Shown: positions 44,247 through 52,429 of the stretch, one piece after another | Numbering within the stretch: position 1 is the stretch's first letter | Layout of the letters: the number at the start of each line of letters is the position of its first letter | Position numbers and translations under genes: made by a program | Notes under the pieces: model-generated | Databases searched by the model: none | What the model saw: the letters and a program-made list of their open reading frames with translations, nothing else | What the model was told of the DNA's origin: nothing | From: Edaphobacter lichenicola | GTDB taxonomy: Bacteria; Acidobacteriota; Terriglobia; Terriglobales; Acidobacteriaceae | Assembly: GCF_014201315.1 (NCBI RefSeq) | Contig: NZ_JACHDY010000006.1 | Span: 277,753 to 341,752 of the forward strand | Length of the DNA stretch: 64,000 nt | Direction: 5' to 3'

Positions 44247-45557
44247 ATGACGACGAAGCGGAAGAAGAGTGTTGCGGCAAATAAAGTGGATTCAGTCGTG
44301 AAGGTTGCGCTGCTTGGGTTTGGCACGGTGGGTGGATCGGTGGCGCGGGTGCTGTCCGTGTCGAGGTTTCCGGGTGTGCAGCTGACGCATATCTTCAACC
44401 GCAATGTGGATCGGAAGCGTAGCTCTGAAGCTGCGAAGTTGGTGCCAGCTTCGGTGGTGTGGACCGATAGCATCGATGTGATTCTGCGGTCGGATGTTGA
44501 CGTTGTGGTTGAGTTGATGGGCGGCCTGAACCCGGTGGAAGGATGGCTGCGCAAGGCTCTTGCTGCCGGCAAGTCTGTGGTTACGGCGAATAAGCAGCTC
44601 ATCGCGTATCGAGGGACCGGGTTGGCGAAGTTTGCTGCGCAGCATAACGTCCACCTGTTGCATGGAGCGGCTGTTGCGGGTGGTGTGCCGGTGATTCCGG
44701 GGATGCTGCAGGGGCTGTGCGGCGACCAGGTGACGAGACTCAGCGGCATTGTGAACGGCACCTGCAACTACATTCTGAGCCGGATGGAGGCTGGCGCGGA
44801 CTACGCGACCGTTCTGGAGGATGCGCAGCAGCTTGGCTATGCGGAGGTTGATCCCTCTGCCGATGTCGATGGCTACGATGCGCGGGCGAAGCTTTGCATT
44901 CTGTCGCGCATTGCGATGCACGCTGAGTTGGACCCGGATGCGGTGGCGATACAGACGATCTCGGCGATTGAGGCGATCGATTTTTCTTATGCGAAGGAGC
45001 TGAACTGTACCATTCGCCAGGTTTCGCGGGCTGAGCTTGACGGAAAGCTGGTGCATGCGCGGGTTGCGCCGATGCTGGTTCCGCTGGCATCGCCGATGGC
45101 GTGGTCGCATGGCACACAGAATATGGTGGTGGTGAGCGGTAGGTTTGGCGGCGATGTTGTTTTTTCGGGACACGGTGCGGGCGGCGAGCCTACGGCGGTT
45201 GCGGTGGTGTCGGACCTGCTGGCCGTTGCGCAGGATTGCAGGACGGTACAGCTGCCGGTGCGAAGGCGTGAGGTGACGGGAGATTTTCTGGCACCGCACT
45301 ATCTGCGATTTGTTGTTGACGACAAGCCGGGAATTGTCTCTGCGATTTCGGGGGCGCTCTCGAAGGTGGGAGCTAATATCGATTCGCTGCTGCAGCGGCG
45401 GGGATATCCGAAGCATCGGCTTCCGTTTGTGGTGACGACGGAACCTTGCCTGAGCTCGACGATTGAGCGGGCTTTGGCTTCGGTGGCGCGGATGGATTGC
45501 ATGTTAGAGAAGCCGCTTTGTTTGCAGATGCTGGAAGTGGAAGACAAGGCAGAATAA
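44247..45557 (+). CDS. hom: Homoserine dehydrogenase
   Basis: This enzyme reduces aspartate semialdehyde to homoserine, in threonine/methionine synthesis. It has 436 residues. The NAD(P) domain KVALLGFGTVGGSVARVL comes first, then VVTANKQLIA, SGIVNGTCNYILSRM and PSADVDGYDARAKLCILS. The C-terminal ACT domain, HYLRFVVDDKPGIVSAISGALSKVG, suggests feedback control by an amino acid. It is an unlikely functional partner of guaD despite the three-base gap. Confidence 0.95.
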   Translation: MTTKRKKSVAANKVDSVVKVALLGFGTVGGSVARVLSVSRFPGVQLTHIFNRNVDRKRSSEAAKLVPASVVWTDSIDVILRSDVDVVVELMGGLNPVEGWLRKALAAGKSVVTANKQLIAYRGTGLAKFAAQHNVHLLHGAAVAGGVPVIPGMLQGLCGDQVTRLSGIVNGTCNYILSRMEAGADYATVLEDAQQLGYAEVDPSADVDGYDARAKLCILSRIAMHAELDPDAVAIQTISAIEAIDFSYAKELNCTIRQVSRAELDGKLVHARVAPMLVPLASPMAWSHGTQNMVVVSGRFGGDVVFSGHGAGGEPTAVAVVSDLLAVAQDCRTVQLPVRRREVTGDFLAPHYLRFVVDDKPGIVSAISGALSKVGANIDSLLQRRGYPKHRLPFVVTTEPCLSSTIERALASVARMDCMLEKPLCLQMLEVEDKAE

Positions 45558-45558
45558 A

Positions 45559-45589
45559 AGCGGCGCAGGGTGCGTGCGCCGCTTCTTTC
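45559..45589. terminator. Bidirectional rho-independent terminator
   Basis: AAGCGGCGCA and TGCGCCGCTT pair perfectly over 10 bp around a 7-base loop and are followed by CTTTC. It ends hom (+) and the MoeB-rhodanese gene (-), which converge here. Confidence 0.82.
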
Positions 45590-45604
45590 GTTGCTGAGTG
45601 TGGG

Positions 45605-46828
45605 TTAGTACTTGGGCAGCGAGGGGTCGATCTTGTCGGCCCAGGCAAGGATGCCGCCGGTTAGATTCGATACGTTGGTGAATCCCGCCTGCTTGAGGGC
45701 GAGGGCGGCTTTCTGGCTGCGAGCGCCGGACTTGCAGTGGACGACGATCTCGCTGTTCTTTTTGTCGGCTAGTTCGGCGGTGCGAAGGGCGATCTCTCCG
45801 ACCGGGATGAGCGGCGCGCCGAGGTTTACGATCTTGTACTCGTGTGGCTCACGAACGTCGAGGACGAAGACGTCTTCCTTCGCGTCGAGCTTGCGTTTCA
45901 GCTCCTGGACAGAGATCTGCGGGATGCCATCGACGACGGGAAGGTCGCTGACTGCCTTGTCGCGTGCGACTTCGAGGGGACCGACTTCGCTGGGTGGGGT
46001 GATGCCGCAGAACTGGTCGTAGTCGATGAGTTCGGTCACGGTTGGGTTTGGTCCGCAGACTGGGCACTCGGGATTTTTGCGCAGCTTGAGGGTGCGGAAG
46101 CTCATGCCGAGGGCGTCCACGAGGAGCAGACGACCGATCAAGGGCTCGCCGATGCCGAGGATCAGCTTGATGGTCTCGGTGGCCTGGATGACTCCGACGA
46201 GGCCGGGGAGAATGCCGAGGACACCGCCTTCGGCGCAGGAGGGAACCAGGCCCGGCGGTGGCGGCTCGGGGTAGAGGCAGCGGTAGCAGGGGCCTTCCTT
46301 GGTGCCGAAGACGCTGGCCTGACCCTCGAAGCGGAAGATGGAGCCGTAGGCGTTGGGTTTACCGAGCAGAACGCAGGCGTCGTTGACCAGGTAGCGGGTC
46401 TGGAAGTTGTCGGTGCCGTCGGCGATGACGTCGTAGTCTTTCAGGATCTCGAGCGCGTTGGCGCTGGTGAGCATGGTGTTGTGCTTGATGACGTTGACGG
46501 TGGGGTTGAGGCCCTTGAGCATGATCTCGGCGGAGTCGACCTTGAGCTTGCCGACGGTCGCGGTGGAGTGGATGATCTGGCGCTGCAGGTTGCTGGCGTC
46601 GACGGTGTCGAAGTCGACGAGGCCGATGGTGCCTACGCCGGCGGCTGCGAGGTAAAGGGCAAGGGGTGCTCCCAGACCTCCGGTGCCGACGCACAGGACC
46701 TTGGCGGCCTTCAGCTTCTGCTGACCTTCCATCCCGACTTCGGGGAGGATGAGGTGCCGGGAGTAACGGGCAATCTCGTCATTAGAGAGTCTTGGGAGTT
46801 CTACGGTCTCTTCTAGGGCTGTTGGCAT
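45605..46828 (-). CDS. MoeB/ThiF-type E1 enzyme with C-terminal rhodanese domain
   Basis: This enzyme adenylates the C-terminal glycine of a ubiquitin-like carrier and then loads sulfur onto it through its rhodanese domain (MoeBR/MoeZ type). It has 407 residues. The ThiF domain has VGTGGLGAPLALYLAAAGVG (ATP), DFDTVDASNLQRQI, ADGTDNFQTRYLVND and two CxxC zinc pairs (CYRC, CPVC). The rhodanese domain has VFVLDVREPHEY and the active-site Cys in VVHCKSGARS. The start at 46828 has GAGAGGA upstream. It lies downstream of cysM, the JAMM protease and the carrier gene on the same strand, after a 90-bp gap. Confidence 0.93.
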   Translation of the reverse strand: MPTALEETVELPRLSNDEIARYSRHLILPEVGMEGQQKLKAAKVLCVGTGGLGAPLALYLAAAGVGTIGLVDFDTVDASNLQRQIIHSTATVGKLKVDSAEIMLKGLNPTVNVIKHNTMLTSANALEILKDYDVIADGTDNFQTRYLVNDACVLLGKPNAYGSIFRFEGQASVFGTKEGPCYRCLYPEPPPPGLVPSCAEGGVLGILPGLVGVIQATETIKLILGIGEPLIGRLLLVDALGMSFRTLKLRKNPECPVCGPNPTVTELIDYDQFCGITPPSEVGPLEVARDKAVSDLPVVDGIPQISVQELKRKLDAKEDVFVLDVREPHEYKIVNLGAPLIPVGEIALRTAELADKKNSEIVVHCKSGARSQKAALALKQAGFTNVSNLTGGILAWADKIDPSLPKY

Positions 46829-46918
46829 TGTCTTTTTCCTCTCCTCTCGTGGAGGCGTCAAAAAATCTTCATCTCGTAAAACTGTCTTAGAACTTAGACG
46901 GTTACAAATAGGAAAATT

Positions 46919-47206
46919 TTAGAGTCGACAGCTCGTACCGCCGGCAATGGAGGGGATGATCGTGAGTTCGTCTGTGTCGGTTGCCGCGGTCTCTTCCTTG
47001 TTCGGGAGGTAGCGGATGTCGTCGTCGTTGAGGTAGACGTTGACGAACGAACGGAGCTTGCCCTCCGGAGTGAAGAGGTGTGGCTTGAGTTCAGGGTATT
47101 GGACAGTCAGTTGCTGAAAGACGCTGCCGACGGTTGTTCCCGCGACGCTGACGGTCTCGAGTCCGCCTGTGTAGGCGCGCAGCGGGGTGGGGATGTGAAT
47201 GTTCAT
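46919..47206 (-). CDS. CysO/MoaD/ThiS-like sulfur carrier with five residues after Gly-Gly
   Basis: This 95-residue ubiquitin-like protein is expected to carry sulfur as a C-terminal thiocarboxylate for cysteine synthesis. It has the beta-grasp pattern IHIPTPLRAYTGG, FVNVYLNDDDIRYL and TDELTIIPSIAGG. The chain does not end at Gly-Gly (89-90): TSCRL follows, so five residues must be removed before adenylation. The adjacent JAMM protease is the obvious candidate. The carrier ATG overlaps the protease stop by four bases (ATGA). Confidence 0.9.
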   Translation of the reverse strand: MNIHIPTPLRAYTGGLETVSVAGTTVGSVFQQLTVQYPELKPHLFTPEGKLRSFVNVYLNDDDIRYLPNKEETAATDTDELTIIPSIAGGTSCRL

Positions 47207-47706
47207 GCCTGACCTTTCTGGTTGTGGACCGCAGCTTCGGCGACGTTCGCGGCGATGTCGATTTGAATTGGTTCGTCGTCGAATCTCTTGTCCTCTTCTG
47301 TTGTTCCGCTCAGCAGGAAGGAGTTTGTCAGGACAGCCTTGCCCTGTTCGACGCTGGTGATGATGTAGGAGCAGCCCAGCCAGTGGGCTTCTGCGAAGTC
47401 GGTCTTGGACCACTGGGCGGGATGGTCGGGATGGGAGTGGTAGAAGCCGACGATGTCCAGGCCGAGGCCGCGCGCCTGGCGCTGAATCTTGACCAGCTCC
47501 TGTGGGGCGATCTGATAGCGGTTGTGGGCGGAGTCGGTGCGGGTGTTGCCGGCACGGACGATCTGTTGGACGTGATTGACCGCCGCGGCGCCATTGCCCT
47601 CGCCGGCGACGTTCTTTCCGAGCAGGACGCCGCAGCACTCGTTCGGGTAGGTCTCTTCGCCGTGAGCGCGCAGGGCTTCGTAGTCAGCGTAGTGGATGCG
47701 AAGCAT
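47203..47706 (-). CDS. JAMM/M67-family metalloprotease (Mec+-like)
   Basis: This 167-residue zinc isopeptidase is of the JAB1/MPN type. Active-site residues are Glu23 (NECCG), His90, His92 (FYHSHPDHP) and Asp103, a complete JAMM set. In mycobacteria the homologue Mec+ frees cysteine from CysO-cysteine; in QbsD-type systems a JAMM enzyme trims the carrier tail. Here either or both jobs are possible. It lies five bases after the cysM stop and overlaps the carrier gene. Confidence 0.93.
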   Translation of the reverse strand: MLRIHYADYEALRAHGEETYPNECCGVLLGKNVAGEGNGAAAVNHVQQIVRAGNTRTDSAHNRYQIAPQELVKIQRQARGLGLDIVGFYHSHPDHPAQWSKTDFAEAHWLGCSYIITSVEQGKAVLTNSFLLSGTTEEDKRFDDEPIQIDIAANVAEAAVHNQKGQA

Positions 47707-47711
47707 CTGGG

Positions 47712-48647
47712 TTAGCCCTCCTGCCAGAAGCGTTCGCTCATGTATTTTTCTGCTGAGTCGCAGAGGATGGTGACGATGATTGCCTCGCGGCCAGCGCTGG
47801 CTTCCCGCTCGCCGATTTGAAGGGAGGCGGCGACGGCGGCGGCAGAGGAGATTCCGACGAGCAGGCCCTGGTTGCGGGCTAGATTTTTCACCATGTCGTA
47901 GGCGGTTTCGGTGGGCATGTCGATGTTGGCGTCGGCGAGTGTGGGGTCGTAGATGCGCGGCACGATTGCGGTTGCCATGTGCTTGAGGCCTTCGAGGCCG
48001 TTGAACGGCGAGTCCGGCTGCATGGAGATGCAACGGATTGACGGGTTCAGCTCCTTGAGGCGGCGGGTCGTGCCCATGAAGGTGCCGCTGGTTCCGAGGC
48101 CGGCGACGAAGTGGGTCACCTGGCCTTCGGTCTGCTCCCAGATCTCGTTTGCGGTGGTGCGGTAGTGCGCCTTCCAGTTCTCGTCGTTGGAGTACTGATC
48201 GGCGTAGTAGTACTTGTCGGGTTCGGCTGCGGCCAGCTCTCTCGCTTTGCGGATTGCGCCGTCGGAGCCGTTGGCTGGGTCGGTCCAGAGAACCTCTGCT
48301 CCGTAGGCGGCGAGGTAGCGTTTGCGTTCGGGCGAGACGTTCGACGGCATGCAGAGGGTAACGCGAAAGCCTAACGCAGCACCCAGCATGGCGTAGGCGA
48401 TCCCGGTGTTGCCGCTGGTGGCATCGAGCAGGCCGCGTGTGTCGCTGAGGAGGCCTCTGCGCTGTGCGTCGGTGACGATGGCGGAGGCGGCACGATCTTT
48501 CACCGAGCCGCCGGGGTTCGCCCATTCCGCTTTGCCTAAGATTTGGATTCCGGGCAGATGGGCGCTGAGGCGCTCGAGCCTGACCAGCGGAGTGTGGCCG
48601 ACGCGGTCGAGGATGCTGGTTCCAAACGGTTTGAGGGTGGTGATCAT
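47712..48647 (-). CDS. cysM: Cysteine synthase, CysM type
   Basis: This 311-residue PLP enzyme is of the O-acetylserine/O-phosphoserine sulfhydrylase family. The PLP lysine is in NPGGSVKDRAA, the substrate loop is ATSGNTGIAYAMLG, and PLP phosphate binding is in GLGTSGTFMG. Its gene order with the JAMM protease and CysO-like carrier implies protein-bound thiocarboxylate as sulfur donor, as in the mycobacterial CysM/CysO/Mec system. Free sulfide as donor cannot be excluded. Confidence 0.93.
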   Translation of the reverse strand: MITTLKPFGTSILDRVGHTPLVRLERLSAHLPGIQILGKAEWANPGGSVKDRAASAIVTDAQRRGLLSDTRGLLDATSGNTGIAYAMLGAALGFRVTLCMPSNVSPERKRYLAAYGAEVLWTDPANGSDGAIRKARELAAAEPDKYYYADQYSNDENWKAHYRTTANEIWEQTEGQVTHFVAGLGTSGTFMGTTRRLKELNPSIRCISMQPDSPFNGLEGLKHMATAIVPRIYDPTLADANIDMPTETAYDMVKNLARNQGLLVGISSAAAVAASLQIGEREASAGREAIIVTILCDSAEKYMSERFWQEG

Positions 48648-48750
48648 GCAGCTTCCATCTTCTTTTGACTCATTTGAACAGTTATGCGCCGCTGCGATTG
48701 AAGGACTCTCGCGGATGTGCGACAGTTAATCGAGTCTAACGTATTGCCTT

Positions 48751-49164
48751 ATGACGAAAAAGATCCCACAGCGAAACTTCAATGACGTTCTTGGTCTCCT
48801 CGGTGGCCAGAGATTCGATGTTGCCCCTGCTCAGGAGGGTGCAAAGCGAACGCCAAATGCTGTCCAGGTAAGGAAATACGGCTGTGCGGCTGAGATTGCC
48901 GCGGCTCCGGACGGCACGGTCGAGATTCTGGCTCGGCCGGGGTGGCTGCTGAATGGCGAGATTGCGCGCGTGCTTGACCGGGGGTATCAGAAGTTTCTCA
49001 AGACGAGCAAGCTGGAGATTCCCGCGTCGGCGGATCATCTGCGGGCGATCCATGAGTTCACTGAAGAGTTGAACGAAGCGATTGGCGCGACGAGCCTTTA
49101 CAACCAGGCGCTGGGGACGACCAGCAATGTGTATCACTACGATCGGGTCAAGGGGCGGGATTAG
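48751..49164 (+). CDS. Conserved-looking hypothetical protein
   Basis: This 137-residue soluble protein has mixed alpha/beta character and no recognised motif. Segments are RNFNDVLGLLGGQRFDVAP, GCAAEIAAAPDGTVEILARPG and AIHEFTEELNEAIGATSLYNQ. It diverges from cysM across 103 bp and has no Shine-Dalgarno before its ATG. Codon use resembles its neighbours, which supports a real gene. No function is proposed. Confidence 0.65.
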   Translation: MTKKIPQRNFNDVLGLLGGQRFDVAPAQEGAKRTPNAVQVRKYGCAAEIAAAPDGTVEILARPGWLLNGEIARVLDRGYQKFLKTSKLEIPASADHLRAIHEFTEELNEAIGATSLYNQALGTTSNVYHYDRVKGRD

Positions 49165-49197
49165 GTTTAGTTGGGAAATAGCCGGGACGCGACGAGG

Positions 49198-50091
49198 TTA
49201 GCGTCGCCGGTTCTGCTCGCGCTGGAGTTCGCGATAGGCTTCGCTCTTGCCGATGCCGCGTTCGCGGGCGACTCGCTTAAGGGCATCCATCTCGCTGATT
49301 CCTTCTGACTTCATCATTGCTGAGATCTCTGCGGCGAGGGTGGTTTTCTTGTCTTTCTTGTCTTCGGAGGTGCTCTCGATTGAGGTGGGCGCGAGCATCA
49401 GTACTATCTCTCCGCGGACGCTGGCGCGCGTGGCTAATTGGGATCGTAGGTCGGCGACTGTTCCTCGCAAAAACTCTTCATGCAGCTTGGTCAGCTCGCG
49501 GGCAATGACGATGTACTGCTCGGGACCAAAGACGGCGTCGATGTCGGCCAGGGTGTCGAGGATGCGGTGTGGGGCTTCGTAGAAGACATGGGTTACCTCG
49601 CCTCGCACGAGGTCTTCGAGAGCGGTCTTTCGCTGGCCTGCCTTGGCGGGGAGAAAGCTGTGGAAGGTGAAGCGCTCGGTGGAGAGGCCGCTTGCGATCA
49701 GGCCGCTGATTGCGGCGTTTGCGCCTGGGATGGGAAAGACATCGACTCCGGCGGCGAGGGCAGCGGCGACGATCTGGCCGCCGGGGTCGGCTATGCCGGG
49801 GGTTCCGGCGTCGCTGACGACGGCGATGCGGGCGCCGGTCTTCAGCTCGGCTATGAGCTCTTCGGTGCGTGAGCCCTCGTTGTGCATGTGATAGCTGACG
49901 GTCGGGGTGTGAATCTCGAAGTGATTGAGGAGCTTTTGCGTCTGACGTGTGTCCTCGCAGGCGATACGGTCCGCTTGTCGCAGGACTCGCAGCGCCCGGA
50001 GCGTGATGTCTTCGAGGTTGCCGATGGGGGTGGCTACGAGGTAGAGCCCCGGCGCCAGCGGCCGGTCGCCCTTGTCGTGGTGCGCGAGCAT
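49198..50091 (-). CDS. rsmI: 16S rRNA (cytidine-1402-2'-O)-methyltransferase
   Basis: This enzyme methylates the ribose of C1402 in 16S rRNA using SAM. It is 297 residues of the tetrapyrrole-methylase fold. Motifs are GLYLVATPIGNLEDITLRAL, ACEDTRQTQKLL, VVSDAGTPGIADPG, FPIPGANAAISGLIASGL and HVFYEAPHRI. A lysine-rich C-terminal helix region (from about residue 240) resembles the RsmI wing domain. Its ATG overlaps the stop of the S2P-like gene by one base (TAATG). Confidence 0.94.
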   Translation of the reverse strand: MLAHHDKGDRPLAPGLYLVATPIGNLEDITLRALRVLRQADRIACEDTRQTQKLLNHFEIHTPTVSYHMHNEGSRTEELIAELKTGARIAVVSDAGTPGIADPGGQIVAAALAAGVDVFPIPGANAAISGLIASGLSTERFTFHSFLPAKAGQRKTALEDLVRGEVTHVFYEAPHRILDTLADIDAVFGPEQYIVIARELTKLHEEFLRGTVADLRSQLATRASVRGEIVLMLAPTSIESTSEDKKDKKTTLAAEISAMMKSEGISEMDALKRVARERGIGKSEAYRELQREQNRRR

Positions 50092-51197
50092 TATTCCGGT
50101 TGCCGCAGCTTGCGGCGCTGGTTCAGCATGCCCATGGAGAGAGCTAGATTCTGCGGCGTGATGATGCCGACGATGCGGTCGCCTTCGAGGACTGGAACCA
50201 TCTGCGCGCCCTGGCCGGCCATGATGCGACGGAGCGTCTTGACGAGCGAATCGTCGGGCTGGGCGGTCTGGAAGGAGCGCGTCATAACACCCTGCACGTA
50301 GCCGTTGCCGTCGCTTTGCAGGGCGTCCACGATGCTCTGCCGTGAGACGGCGCCGACGAGATTCGATCCACGCACGACGGGAAAGACGTCCTGCAGAGTA
50401 TGGACGGAGCGTTGGAGTGCGTCTTCGAGCGTGTCGGAGGCCGACAGCATGCTGAACTGCGTGAGCATCACGTCGCGCATCCGCACTGCGTCGACATCGG
50501 TTTGCAGCAGGAGGCCCTGATCTTCCATGTGCGCGCCGATCATGAGGAACGCGCCGATCATGACCAGCCACATGTTCGGTGCGAGTAGGCCAGCGACGAT
50601 AAGGGCGATGGAGATGAACTGGCCCAGACCTGCTGCGGCTCGTGAGCTCTTCATGACGCCTTTGGTCTTGGCGAACTCGCCGCGAAAGACGCGGCCGCCA
50701 TCGAGTGGTGACGCTGGCAGCAGATTGACGACGCCGAGCAGGATGTTCATCCAGACAGCGGCCCTCAGCAGGTGCAGGGGCGACATCCAGGGCCGCTCGA
50801 GGATGCTGACCTCGGGAGCGATTGCGAGCGTCATCGCGGCCAACAGCAGGCCGAATCCGATGTTCGCCGTTGGCCCGATGACGGCCATGCGCTTTTGCAT
50901 CTCGGGGGTGGAGGCTTTCTCGGTTGCTTCGGTGCTGGCGTAGCTCATCAGGCCGCCGACGGGCAGCAGAAGCACGCTGCGGAGGTCGAGTTCGAACCAG
51001 GCTGCCCCGATGGCGCGGGCTACTTCGCGAACGACCACAGCAAGCAGGAGGAGAAGCCAGAGAGCGAATCCTCGGCTCCCGGTGGCACCCGTCATGGAGG
51101 CGTAGCTGATCGACAACCCGAGGATAAGGAGGAAGAAGGTGTGAATGCGAACATCCACGCCGAGAAATCTGCCGATCGGAAAAGACCACCCACGCAT
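50091..51197 (-). CDS. Site-2-protease-like membrane protein with CBS pair, HExxH replaced by RExxR
   Basis: This 368-residue protein has the full M50 S2P architecture: VRIHTFFLLILGLS; transmembrane segments; WFELDLRSVLLLPVGGL; and VVNLLPASPLDGGRVFRG (second metal motif with Asp166). Two CBS domains follow (about 230-355: MRDVMLTQFSMLS; VQGVMTRSFQTAQ; MVPVLEGDRIVGIIT). The zinc motif is altered: residues 57-61 read R-E-V-A-R, so both histidines of HExxH are arginine. Proteolysis is unlikely; a CBS-controlled scaffold or decoy is inferred. The start at 51197 is chosen because the family begins there; 51281 is also open. rsmI is coupled downstream. Confidence 0.85.
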   Translation of the reverse strand: MRGWSFPIGRFLGVDVRIHTFFLLILGLSISYASMTGATGSRGFALWLLLLLAVVVREVARAIGAAWFELDLRSVLLLPVGGLMSYASTEATEKASTPEMQKRMAVIGPTANIGFGLLLAAMTLAIAPEVSILERPWMSPLHLLRAAVWMNILLGVVNLLPASPLDGGRVFRGEFAKTKGVMKSSRAAAGLGQFISIALIVAGLLAPNMWLVMIGAFLMIGAHMEDQGLLLQTDVDAVRMRDVMLTQFSMLSASDTLEDALQRSVHTLQDVFPVVRGSNLVGAVSRQSIVDALQSDGNGYVQGVMTRSFQTAQPDDSLVKTLRRIMAGQGAQMVPVLEGDRIVGIITPQNLALSMGMLNQRRKLRQPE

Positions 51198-51270
51198 GTT
51201 CACTATTGTATGCGCTGCCGTTACCGGATTCGCATGTTCGCGGCTTAGCATGGGGCTTACCATAGGAAAG

Positions 51271-51870
51271 ATGCGCGTCATTGCAGGTACTTACCGCTCC
51301 CGTCAGCTCGCAGCTCCGCGTGGTCTCGAAACTCGTCCTACCAGTGACCGGCTGAGGGAGACGCTGTTCAACATCCTTGCGCCGCGGCTGGAGGGTTGCC
51401 GGTTTGTCGATCTTTACGCGGGTACTGGCGCGGTGGGGATTGAAGCGATAAGCCGTGGCGCGGAGCACGTCTGGTTTGCGGAGAACGCTGAGCCGGCGCT
51501 GGCTTCGCTGCGACAGAACCTTGCCGCGTTGAAGATCAGTCGCGAGTTTACGTTGGAGGATCGCGGTGTGGGAGCGATGCTGCAACGGCTTGGCAAACTG
51601 CCGCAGCCGGTGGATATCGTCTATCTTGATCCGCCGTATGAGGCTGAAGACGAGTACTCCGGCACGCTCAATTTTTTCGGAAGCGTGCGTGGTCGTGCGA
51701 TTCTTGGCGCGGATGCTCTGGTGATCGCAGAACATGGGAGCAAGTCGAAGCTTGCTTCGCGCTATGGTGCGCTCGAACACACTCGTCAGTTGAAGCAGGG
51801 CGATGCAGCGCTCAGCTTTTTTGCCGCTGCGGCGGCTGAGCAAACCCCCCGCCCTGATGATGGCCAGTAA
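51271..51870 (+). CDS. rsmD: 16S rRNA (guanine-966-N2)-methyltransferase
   Basis: This SAM-dependent enzyme modifies G966 of 16S rRNA. It has 199 residues. Motifs are MRVIAGTYRSRQL at the N-terminus, FVDLYAGTGAVGIEAISRGA (SAM), and VYLDPPYEAED (catalytic DPPY). The start at 51271 has AGGAAAG directly upstream. It is divergent from the S2P-like gene and overlaps the 3' end of the convergent hypothetical gene by about 59 bases. Confidence 0.94.
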   Translation: MRVIAGTYRSRQLAAPRGLETRPTSDRLRETLFNILAPRLEGCRFVDLYAGTGAVGIEAISRGAEHVWFAENAEPALASLRQNLAALKISREFTLEDRGVGAMLQRLGKLPQPVDIVYLDPPYEAEDEYSGTLNFFGSVRGRAILGADALVIAEHGSKSKLASRYGALEHTRQLKQGDAALSFFAAAAAEQTPRPDDGQ

Positions 51871-52429
51871 GCAGGTCAACTTCAAAGGCGGCCTCGCGAT
51901 CGGTCAGCAGGTTCCAACCCATGCCGTGCAGCGTGTTGGCCTCAACGCCGGTGATGCGGACTCCCTCCCAGCTTAGTCGTGCCGTCTCCCACGCTTGTCC
52001 GCTTGCACCCCAGGCGATCATCGAGTGAAAGCCGACAAATAAGAGGAGTCCCTGGGACACGAGGGGGCGTGCTTCGACCACCGGCTTCATCTCGAGGTGA
52101 GTGCAGTGCTCCGGTTGAGTGGTATCGACGATATAGGCGTAGCCGCCGGCCAGCGCGCACATCTCCTGCGGATTGGGACAGGCAAAGACGCCGGTCGGCA
52201 TCGCGGAGTTGGTGAAGCCCAGGGCGCAGGTTGCGAGAAATGCTCCTCCGCTGGCTGGGCGAACCATCAGCTGCAACGCGCCGCGGGCCAGAGCATCTTC
52301 TTCGCCGGCGATCTGCCTGGGATAGACAAACTGCCGTGCGGGCGCGATGAGGGGCGCGGTCTTGAGGATCTCAGCGGCCCAGTTCTGAGCAAATTTTTCG
52401 GCAGCATCTGTCGGCTGATCGAGCATCAT
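51812..52429 (-). CDS. Hypothetical protein coupled to a Cys/Met PLP enzyme
   Basis: This 205-residue soluble protein has no recognised domain. Features are LQLMVRPASGGAFLATCALGFTN and PTGVFACPNPQEMCALAGGYAYIVD with four closely placed Cys residues, suggesting a compact beta fold. Its ATG overlaps the stop of the upstream PLP-enzyme gene by four bases (ATGA), so it is translated with it and may act in the same process. It overlaps rsmD tail-to-tail. Confidence 0.7.
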   Translation of the reverse strand: MMLDQPTDAAEKFAQNWAAEILKTAPLIAPARQFVYPRQIAGEEDALARGALQLMVRPASGGAFLATCALGFTNSAMPTGVFACPNPQEMCALAGGYAYIVDTTQPEHCTHLEMKPVVEARPLVSQGLLLFVGFHSMIAWGASGQAWETARLSWEGVRITGVEANTLHGMGWNLLTDREAAFEVDLLTGHHQGGGFAQPPQRQKS

